Of a DNA stretch of 32,675 nt, positions 15,520-22,513 are shown one piece after another. The stretch spans positions 1 through 32,675 of the forward strand of contig JAPKCC010000032.1 of assembly GCA_028823105.1 (NCBI GenBank), read 5' to 3'. This stretch comes from Phycisphaerales bacterium (lineage in GTDB: Bacteria > Planctomycetota > Phycisphaerae > Phycisphaerales > SM1A02). The position numbers were made by a program, and so were the translations under genes. Position 1 is the stretch's first letter. Every line of letters begins with the position of its first letter. Below the pieces are notes generated by a model, which was not told the DNA's origin, searched no databases, and worked only from the letters and a program-made list of their open reading frames with translations.

Positions 15520-16428
15520 TCACCAGCGAGGCTGAAAGTCGGTCGCTTCGAGATTGCCCGTCGCGCGGCGCGTGAAGGTGATCCGAGCCGGTGGCCCAGT
15601 CAGTCCGCCCATCTGATCTCGCGGGATCCCTCGCATCGATCGATCCCACTCAAGCACAAGCAGAGAGACTTCGTAGGTTTCGGCATCGAATTCCACTCGA
15701 ATTCGATCCGGCGACTTCTCGTCGACGGTGAACCGTTTCGTGGCCACGAGCGTGGGCGACATGGTCCGAGTGGTCGCGGCCACCAGGTCATATCCCTTTT
15801 CCACCCGTGAGAGCATCGCGGGAATCGCATCGATCAGCAGATCAAGCCCGCCACCGAGAATCCGTTCGCTCCATTCGGCACGCCTAAAACGACTCACCAA
15901 TCCTTGAGGCGTTGCTTCCCAGCCGCCCTGATCGTCCACCCCCCAGGCTTGCGCCTGATCGATGGGTTCAGAAACCTCGAACCGAAGAAGCGGATGGTTC
16001 TCTGGACGAGACAAGACCTCCACCCACCCCTCGCGATCGGGGAGTTCAAGATTCAACGGCGACTCGATGACCACGTCGAATCTCCGCGAATCGACATTCT
16101 CCGCCGCGATCTTCGCCCGCGCAATGATGCGTTCCGCTCGAACCTCCGATGGCTGCGAGAGAACCGTGATCGCAACCAACGCGGCGATCGATCCCACGCC
16201 ACCCAAGGCGGCGACCCACCATCGACCACGCCTCGATACGGCAGGCATGGTCGGCGCAGTCGATACGGTAGGCGCGGCAACTTCGGAGGCGCGAATGGCG
16301 TCCATGGCCGATTGAATTCGGCGTTCCTCATCGAGCCGTTCGGTGGCGTGGGTCGCCCGGAACATCGCCTCGATGATTCGCTCGTCTGCTTCTCGATTGG
16401 GATCATTTCGCGATTCGTCTGAGTTCAA
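15520..16428 (-). CDS. Probable anti-sigma factor, single-pass membrane protein
   Basis: A 302-residue protein: a cytoplasmic N-terminal part (1-66) rich in charged residues, one membrane segment (about 70-90, WWVAALGGVGSIAALVAITV), and a beta-rich exported domain (about 95-302) with AERIIARAKIAAENV at its start, reminiscent of LolA/MucB-type sensor domains. No zinc-type HxxxCxxC anti-sigma motif is visible. The TTG start overlaps the stop of the sigma factor gene (TTGA), which strongly suggests coupled synthesis and an anti-sigma or co-sensor role. That role is inferred from arrangement, not from a recognised family. Confidence 0.7.
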   Translation of the reverse strand: MNSDESRNDPNREADERIIEAMFRATHATERLDEERRIQSAMDAIRASEVAAPTVSTAPTMPAVSRRGRWWVAALGGVGSIAALVAITVLSQPSEVRAERIIARAKIAAENVDSRRFDVVIESPLNLELPDREGWVEVLSRPENHPLLRFEVSEPIDQAQAWGVDDQGGWEATPQGLVSRFRRAEWSERILGGGLDLLIDAIPAMLSRVEKGYDLVAATTRTMSPTLVATKRFTVDEKSPDRIRVEFDAETYEVSLLVLEWDRSMRGIPRDQMGGLTGPPARITFTRRATGNLEATDFQPRW

Positions 16429-17000
16429 GACAGCACCCCTTTCGTCCGAAGACAGTCCGCCAGTAGATGGCGAGCTCGTTGCAACCGTTTCTTCGCGGCT
16501 TCCAATCCCATCTCCGTCGCGGCCGCCACATCAGCAACCGAACGATCACCCCGGTACAGAATCTCCACCGCATCTCGATACCGCTCCGGGAGCCGGCCAA
16601 CGCAGTCTTGGAGGGTCTCGAGCGGATGATGCTCCATCCCCATCCAAGATCGTTCCAGTGCCTCGGCTCTCACTTCGATCGCCTCGACGACCGCGGAATC
16701 CACGTAGATCTCCCGCTTGCCCTTCCGGAACATCGCCAACGCGGTCAGGTGTGCGATGCCTCGCAGCCATGGACCGAACGGACGCTCTCGATCAAAGGAG
16801 TCAAAGCGACGCCATGCCACGAGCAGCGTCTCCTGAAAGACATCCTCTGCCAGGCTCTCGTTCCGGACCAGCGCCCGGATGAAGGCCATGAGATGTCCAG
16901 CGTTCTGACGCATGAGCACTTCAAAGACCTCCGTCGCCGAAGGATGACTCCCGCGTGGACTCTCCGATGAATGATCCAAGTTCAGTTTCATACCTCTCAT
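16425..17000 (-). CDS. ECF RNA polymerase sigma factor
   Basis: A 191-residue sigma-70 family protein of ECF size. Region 2 is seen in AGHLMAFIRALVRN (34-47), SLAEDVFQETLLVAWRRF (49-66) and PFGPWLRGIAHLTALAMFRK (74-93). Region 4 is seen in CVGRLPERYRDAVEILYRGD (133-152), RSVADVAAATEMGLEAAKKR and LQRARHLL, a helix-turn-helix that would bind the -35 element. It heads a two-gene unit with the probable anti-sigma factor and is read divergently from the esterase; 138 bp separate the two starts. The ATG at 17000 is used; an ATG three codons later is also possible. Targets are unknown; autoregulation is common for such pairs. Confidence 0.9.
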   Translation of the reverse strand: MRGMKLNLDHSSESPRGSHPSATEVFEVLMRQNAGHLMAFIRALVRNESLAEDVFQETLLVAWRRFDSFDRERPFGPWLRGIAHLTALAMFRKGKREIYVDSAVVEAIEVRAEALERSWMGMEHHPLETLQDCVGRLPERYRDAVEILYRGDRSVADVAAATEMGLEAAKKRLQRARHLLADCLRTKGVLS

Positions 17001-17138
17001 CTTGACGCCATTCGACGATTCGGGACTGTTCTCTTTTCGTTATTGTCCTCTAAAGGGCTTTCTCAACGCCATAAAACGCCCAGAATCCATGACTTGGCCC
17101 ACCCCCGACGGGCCCTCACTCTCCAGAGAATCAGACGA
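17001..17138. promoter_or_regulatory. Divergent promoter region, sigma factor / esterase
   Basis: 138 bp between the sigma factor start (minus) and the esterase start (plus), AT-richer around 17030-17090. Both promoters should lie here. I could not define a motif with confidence. Confidence 0.4.
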
Positions 17139-18131
17139 ATGCCACGATCACCTCAATTCGTGCTCCCTGATCCCCGGCCCGTCGATTCGGAACTTCAACG
17201 CCTCCTGACGATCATTCACGACGTCCAATCGCCGACGATCTCCAATATGACGCCGGCAGACGCCAGAGCGTGGTCACGCAATTTCGTCGATCCCGACCTC
17301 CCGCGTCGCCCCGTCACGAGCGTCCTCGATCGATCATTCCAAGGTCCGGGCGGCGACGTGCCGGTACGCCTCTACCACCCGAAGCCCGGCACCGTTCTTC
17401 CCATGCTCGTGTTTTTTCATGGAGGCGGCTGGGTCGTCGGGGACCTCGAGTCGGCCGACGATTCGATGCGTCGACTCGCGGCTGAAGCGGAGTGCCTCGT
17501 GATCTCCGTCGACTACCGCCTGGCCCCGGAATCACCTTTCCCCGCCGCGGTCGAAGATGCCATCGCTGCAGTGAAGTGGTCCGCCGATCACGCAATCGAG
17601 TTCGACGGTGATCCGACGCGACTGGCCGTCGGCGGAGACAGCGCGGGCGGAAACCTCGCCGCGGTGGCCGCCATTGATGATCGCCATTCCGGCGCCGGTC
17701 GAATCTCGTTCCAGTACCTCAGCTATCCGGTCACCGATGCGAATTTCAACCGGCCGAGCATGTTCCAGTTCGCGGAGAGGCTCCTGCTTGAACGGCAGGC
17801 CATGTCCTGGTTCTGGGATCACTACTGCCCCGATCTTCCGACTCGAAAGAATTGGAACGCGAGTCCCGTCCACACTTCCGATCTCTCCGGAGTGGCGCCG
17901 GCCTTCATCCACCTCGCAGCGCACGATCCACTGTTCGACGAGGGCTGCGAATTCGCCGATCGACTTCAGGAAGCCGGAGTCCGTACCGAATTACGAGTGG
18001 CGCCGACGATGGTGCACGGTTTCTTCGGACTCACCGCGGTCTGCAAGGCCGCGGAGCAGGAGATCCAGGAAGCTTGCCGAGTGGTTCGACGCGAGCTGCA
18101 TCGCCTGCCCTCGCAATCTCCGACTCGTTGA
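17139..18131 (+). CDS. Alpha/beta hydrolase, hormone-sensitive-lipase (family IV) esterase
   Basis: A 330-residue carboxylic ester hydrolase with no signal peptide, so probably cytoplasmic. The oxyanion-hole motif HGGGW is at 94-98, VDYRLAPE at 124-131, and the nucleophile motif GGDSAGGN at 165-172 makes S168 the catalytic serine. D263 (in AAHDPLFDEG) and H293 (in MVHGFF) complete the triad. All are standard for the HSL family, and the length is typical. The frame is open upstream to 16971, but that would overlap the sigma factor and place a non-conserved tail before the protein, so I use the ATG at 17139. A role in deacetylating oligosaccharides is possible from context but not shown. Confidence 0.88.
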   Translation: MPRSPQFVLPDPRPVDSELQRLLTIIHDVQSPTISNMTPADARAWSRNFVDPDLPRRPVTSVLDRSFQGPGGDVPVRLYHPKPGTVLPMLVFFHGGGWVVGDLESADDSMRRLAAEAECLVISVDYRLAPESPFPAAVEDAIAAVKWSADHAIEFDGDPTRLAVGGDSAGGNLAAVAAIDDRHSGAGRISFQYLSYPVTDANFNRPSMFQFAERLLLERQAMSWFWDHYCPDLPTRKNWNASPVHTSDLSGVAPAFIHLAAHDPLFDEGCEFADRLQEAGVRTELRVAPTMVHGFFGLTAVCKAAEQEIQEACRVVRRELHRLPSQSPTR

Positions 18132-18221
18132 TTGATTCGGCCTCGACCACCATGTGATTCAGAGGCTGCTCCACGAGCGGATGAGACTTCCGCTTGCGTC
18201 CCATGCCCTACCGAACACGAA

Positions 18222-18255
18222 ACCGCCCCGCCTTCGGACGCGAAGACGGGGCGGT
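18222..18255 (-). terminator. Hairpin terminator after the S9 peptidase gene
   Basis: A 15-bp stem with one mismatch (ACCGCCCCGCCTTCG against CGAAGACGGGGCGGT) and a GACG loop, starting 22 nt beyond the stop at 18278. On the minus strand TTCGTGTTCGG follows, a weak T-tract. It may also serve the esterase gene ending at 18131 on the other strand. Confidence 0.65.
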
Positions 18256-18277
18256 GCTGGTTCGAGATATTAAAACG

Positions 18278-20548
18278 CTACTCGGCAGCGGGAACCGGCT
18301 CCGCGGGCGATGCGGACTTCGCTGCCGCCACCCGACGTTCCAACTCGCCGAGCACGTACAACGCGATCGGACGCTCCGATTCCGGCACTCCGGCCATCTG
18401 ACCTTTCAACTGCATGATGATCATCGGAAGCATCTGACCCATCGCCTCGGCGGGAATCTGAGTCTCCAGTTGTTCGAGCATCATCGTGACCTCACGCTGC
18501 TGGGGCTCGGTCAGGTCGTCGAAGGAGACGGCCTTGAGCACCGGCGCCGGCGCGTCGTCTTCCTCCCAGGCCTTGGTATCGCCGAGATCGAGACCACCGA
18601 TCCGGCGCACCTGCGCCGAAGAGACGGCCACGTCGTCGCCGATCGGCTCGACTCGGCCACCGAGATGGGCCCCAAGGAAGGCCTCGGTGATGGCGTTAAA
18701 GGCCTTGTTGTTTTCCGGCCGGGCAAAACCGTGACCTTCATCCGGGAAGACCACGTAGGTGACGGGAATGTCTCCGGCATCCATCGCGGCAACGATCTGA
18801 TCGCTCTCGCTCAACTTCACCCGAGGATCGTTTGCGCCCTGACCAATCAAGAGCGGCCGATCGATTCGATCGACGTGCACCAGCGGCGAAATCTCATCGA
18901 GCCATTCGGTCTCGTCCGCACCACCAACCCGCTTCTCGAACATGACCTTGACCGGTTCCCAGTAGGCAGGAATCGTCGAGAGCAGGGTTCCGACGTGGGA
19001 GGGGCCGACGATGTCGACACCGCACGCCCAGAGTTCCGGATCGCGGGTCATGCCTGCGAGCGTCGCGTAGCCACCGTAGGAACCGCCCATGATCGCCAGA
19101 CGGTTCGGATCCGCCCACCCTTGATCGACGGCCCATTGCGCGGCATCGTTGATGTCATCCTGCATCGCCTTGTACCACTCACGATTTCCCGCATTCAGAA
19201 ACGCCTTGCCGAATCCGGTCGATCCGCGGAAGTTCACGCTCAGGACTGCATAGCCACGGTTGGCAAGCCACTGGTGATACGGGTTGTAGCCCCAGTTATC
19301 GCGGGCCCAAGGGCCACCGTGTACGAAGACGATCAACGGCACTCGCTCGCCCTTCTCGATGCCGAGCGGAAGCGTGAGATAACTCGGAAGCATCAAGCCG
19401 TCTCGAGCCGGAATCTCCACGCCCTTCATGTTCGCGAGCGGAAGTCCTTCGAGTGCTGGACGGTTCGAGAACAGATAACGGCCTTCCTGGGTGTCGCGAT
19501 CCCAAAGCCAGTACTGCACCGGACCGTCATCGACGAGGTATGCCGCAATCCACGTTCGATCGTCGCCGCTTCGATCAACGATGTTTAATTCGCCGTCGAC
19601 CAGTGTCGAGAGCTTCTCGAGATCGGGTTTCACCGCTGGATCAAGAATCGTCCACTTCGTACGAAGTCGGTTGACCGCGACCGCTTCGGGATGCTTGGTC
19701 AACGGGTTCATCATCACATCCGCGACATCACTCTCGTCGCTTTCAAAGATCGTATCTCGTTTGAAACTTCCATCGGGCTGAGGACGAATCTTCACGAACC
19801 TCGCCTTGTCACCGCCGCGGGCGTCACTCCCCCACATGACCCGGCCCGACTTGTCGAAACCGGCGGTGTTGGTGGCCATGGCATCCTCGAGACCCACGGT
19901 GTCCAGCGCTCGCCATTCGCCTTCGGGAGAATCCCGAAACTCGCTGGCGGTGCCGCCGTCCGGGGTCATCCGGGCGCGGATGCGAATGTTCCAATCATCA
20001 TCCGGCGTCATCCCCACGAAGCCTTCTTCGTTGAGGAAGATCGTCTCCTGCTCGCCGGTCCTGGTATTGATCTTGACCACATCCATGTGCCGAGGATCAC
20101 GGGCGTTGATCTGGCTGAGCACGAAATCGGGGCGATCGCGGTGTCCGCCCATCATCCCCGCCTTGACACCGTCGCCGGGCGTCAGATCGGTCGTCTTGCC
20201 ATCGGCGAGATTGACCGCATAGATGTGGGTGTCTTCGTTGCCGCCCTTGTCCTGCTCGTAGAGGATCTGTTCGTTGTTCCACGACCAGCTGTAACTCCGG
20301 ATCGGACGATCCGTCGACTCCGTGATCGCCGCGGCCTCGCCGCCCGCCACCGGCATCACCCAGACGTTGAGGACACCGTCCAACGGCGCGAGGTAGCTGA
20401 TCTGCGTGCCATCGGGCGAGATCTGAACGTTCGCACGCTCCGGATTGCCGAAGAGCGTCTCCCGAGGAATGAGCGGAACATCGCCTGCGAGGGCGGTGAA
20501 TCCAAGGACATGGCTGATCGAGGCAACAAGAAGAGTGCGAATGAACAT
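18278..20548 (-). CDS. S9 family serine peptidase (prolyl oligopeptidase type), exported
   Basis: A 756-residue protein with a signal peptide (1-21), a WD40/TolB-like beta-propeller (about 35-380) and an alpha/beta hydrolase catalytic domain (about 395-640). The catalytic triad can be read: S490 in GGSYGGYA, D574 in ANDPRV, H606 in DEGHGF. The S9 landmarks FVHGGPWARDNWG, RGYAVLSVNFRGSTGFGK and PENNKAFN are also present. Such enzymes cleave short peptides, often after proline or removing acylated residues; the subclass is not decided here. After the hydrolase come about 110 extra residues with a Gln/Glu-rich helical part (LTEPQQREVTMMLEQLE), unusual for the family. The ATG has GGAG nine bases upstream. 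It lies 120 nt from the upstream fucosidase gene on the same strand. Confidence 0.9.
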   Translation of the reverse strand: MFIRTLLVASISHVLGFTALAGDVPLIPRETLFGNPERANVQISPDGTQISYLAPLDGVLNVWVMPVAGGEAAAITESTDRPIRSYSWSWNNEQILYEQDKGGNEDTHIYAVNLADGKTTDLTPGDGVKAGMMGGHRDRPDFVLSQINARDPRHMDVVKINTRTGEQETIFLNEEGFVGMTPDDDWNIRIRARMTPDGGTASEFRDSPEGEWRALDTVGLEDAMATNTAGFDKSGRVMWGSDARGGDKARFVKIRPQPDGSFKRDTIFESDESDVADVMMNPLTKHPEAVAVNRLRTKWTILDPAVKPDLEKLSTLVDGELNIVDRSGDDRTWIAAYLVDDGPVQYWLWDRDTQEGRYLFSNRPALEGLPLANMKGVEIPARDGLMLPSYLTLPLGIEKGERVPLIVFVHGGPWARDNWGYNPYHQWLANRGYAVLSVNFRGSTGFGKAFLNAGNREWYKAMQDDINDAAQWAVDQGWADPNRLAIMGGSYGGYATLAGMTRDPELWACGVDIVGPSHVGTLLSTIPAYWEPVKVMFEKRVGGADETEWLDEISPLVHVDRIDRPLLIGQGANDPRVKLSESDQIVAAMDAGDIPVTYVVFPDEGHGFARPENNKAFNAITEAFLGAHLGGRVEPIGDDVAVSSAQVRRIGGLDLGDTKAWEEDDAPAPVLKAVSFDDLTEPQQREVTMMLEQLETQIPAEAMGQMLPMIIMQLKGQMAGVPESERPIALYVLGELERRVAAAKSASPAEPVPAAE

Positions 20549-20668
20549 GAACCGGAGCTCCTACTAGAGAATGATTGATCTGATCTTTGCGGCGGTCGGG
20601 GATCCCGACGTGAAACGTCAAAACAGGATTCTGGGATCGGAGAGTATCACCGAATCAAGGGCTTCCGG

Positions 20669-22513
20669 TCAACGTGTCGCTGATACCGGCTTGAGAACGA
20701 GGCTTCGGAGATTTCCCGCCGCTTCTCCGGGAATCGTGATGGCCTGAAGCGAGATCGGAATGCCGGCTTGGTCGGCCTCTGAGGGAATGTTGATCCGTCC
20801 GACGTCGATCCGGTCAAAGACGTCCCAGCCGCCGGTGGGCTCGAGGATTTGGATCTCCAGTACGGCCTCGCCGTAACGAAGCTCGAACCGACCGCCCTCG
20901 GCACCGTTCTTGACCGCAAAGTCCATTTGCACGTCGTAGGTCATCCCGGGCATCAGCCTTGCCGTCCAGTTGGCGGTCGCGGCAGGATCGGTCCAGTAGC
21001 CGAGGCTGGGAGTCGAGGAACCCGACGCGTCCGGATAGGACTCGACGCGAATCGCGGCCCCTTCCAGCGTCGCCGACGCCGCGGGAAGACGAATGGTGCC
21101 GGAGGCATCGGCATGAATCGAATCATCGACCTTCGGCGACCCATCCAGTTCGAGCTTGATCACCGTCGCATGTTCGAACGGATGGAGACCCGCGAGATCG
21201 ATGGTGACGCCGGGACCAATCGAATCCTCGACCCCAAGTTCGCGACCGTCACGACGATCACCCAGCATCGTGGCCCGACGAACGTCGTTGACCAGACCCG
21301 GAACCTCGAGCCGGTCGTTCTCCGGCCAGTCGAACACGTGCAGGTAGAGGCTGTCGCCTTTGACGGTGGCGCGGCCCCAGGAGAGATCGCGGAACGGGCT
21401 TTGACGCGTCCCCTTGATCGCCTCGCCGTTGACCGCCAGCCAGTCGCCGATTGCCAGAAGGCGATCGACCATGATCAGCGGAATCCGACCATCCGCGGTC
21501 GGCCCGATGTCGAGCAGGAGCACGCCACCGCGACTCACCAGATCGATGAGTCGTTGTACACACACCGTTCGAGAATCATAGATGTCGAAACCTTCGGCAC
21601 GATTGAAGGCGAATGAATGCCCCACCCCTCGGCATTCCTCGAATGGACGCGTCTTCCGCATCCCCTTGCCGCTCGAGTTACCGAGATTGTCGTATTCCGT
21701 GGTGGTGTAGTCACCGACCTGGCCCCGGAGCCCGCGCCCCCATCGGTCATTGACCACGATCTCGTCTGGGTTCGCGGCATTCTCATAGATCCACTCGAGG
21801 ATCTCGGGGCTCTTCCACAGGGTGTCGGGAAAGTCCCACTCGCCGTCCGGCCAGAACACCGCCGGCTGGTATCGCTCGATGAGATCCTTGATTTGCGGAA
21901 TCATCACCGTGTCGACGTACTCGCTCTTGTCCTCCTTGGAATACAGCGGACTCTCCCACTCCATGAATGAGTAGTAGAGGCCGGGCCGGACCCCTTCCTC
22001 CCGACACGCCTCGAAGAGTTCTCCGAGCAGGTCGCGTTTCGGTCCCGTCCGCATCGAGTCCCATGGATAGCCACGCACTTCGCTCGCGACATCACTCGGC
22101 CAGAGACAAAATCCATCGTGGTGCTTGCTGGTGATGACGATGTACTCGGCCCCCGCACGTTTGAAGATGTCGGCCCACTCCGCGGGATCCCACATCTCGG
22201 CCCGGAACATCGGCGCGAATTCGTGATACTTGAAATCTTCTCCGTAGTTCTCGGCGTGAAACTTCGTCACTTTTCCGCCATGCGAGTTGGTGTTCAGCCA
22301 GAGCTGGTACCACTCGCTATAGGTACTGGTGTCACAGAAACTCGGCACCGAATAGACACCCCAGTGAATGAAAATTCCGAATTTCGCATCCTCGAACCAC
22401 TCCGGCGTCGGGTGCGTCTCGAGCGACTCCCAATTGGGTTCGTAATTCACGGGCGGTTCCACCGCGACGCTGGCGGCGGCAACCACGAGACAGGGAAGGA
22501 CTGTGTGGATCAT
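20669..22513 (-). CDS. GH29 alpha-L-fucosidase, exported
   Basis: A 614-residue protein with a signal peptide (1-18) and a GH29 barrel (about 28-370). Landmarks are WFEDAKFGIFIHWGVYSVPS (39-58), SKHHDGFCLW (129-138) and PAVFWPDGEW (217-226), where D223 is the expected nucleophile of GH29 fucosidases. ECRGVGHSFAFN and GGVLLLDIGPTADG are also typical. The C-terminal part (about 400-614) is beta-rich and probably a carbohydrate-binding sandwich pair. The enzyme would remove alpha-L-fucose from glycans. The ATG at 22513 overlaps the stop of the sulfatase gene (ATGA), and GGAG lies seven bases upstream. The frame is open a further 168 codons upstream, but that part only mirrors the sulfatase gene in another frame. 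Coupling with a sulfatase points to a sulfated, fucose-containing substrate such as a fucan. Confidence 0.92.
   Translation of the reverse strand: MIHTVLPCLVVAAASVAVEPPVNYEPNWESLETHPTPEWFEDAKFGIFIHWGVYSVPSFCDTSTYSEWYQLWLNTNSHGGKVTKFHAENYGEDFKYHEFAPMFRAEMWDPAEWADIFKRAGAEYIVITSKHHDGFCLWPSDVASEVRGYPWDSMRTGPKRDLLGELFEACREEGVRPGLYYSFMEWESPLYSKEDKSEYVDTVMIPQIKDLIERYQPAVFWPDGEWDFPDTLWKSPEILEWIYENAANPDEIVVNDRWGRGLRGQVGDYTTTEYDNLGNSSGKGMRKTRPFEECRGVGHSFAFNRAEGFDIYDSRTVCVQRLIDLVSRGGVLLLDIGPTADGRIPLIMVDRLLAIGDWLAVNGEAIKGTRQSPFRDLSWGRATVKGDSLYLHVFDWPENDRLEVPGLVNDVRRATMLGDRRDGRELGVEDSIGPGVTIDLAGLHPFEHATVIKLELDGSPKVDDSIHADASGTIRLPAASATLEGAAIRVESYPDASGSSTPSLGYWTDPAATANWTARLMPGMTYDVQMDFAVKNGAEGGRFELRYGEAVLEIQILEPTGGWDVFDRIDVGRINIPSEADQAGIPISLQAITIPGEAAGNLRSLVLKPVSATR

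Noticed and set aside
18194-19588. 464-codon open frame antisense to the S9 peptidase
   Set aside because: His/Arg-rich translation with no family pattern; a GC-rich shadow of a gene with a full catalytic triad.
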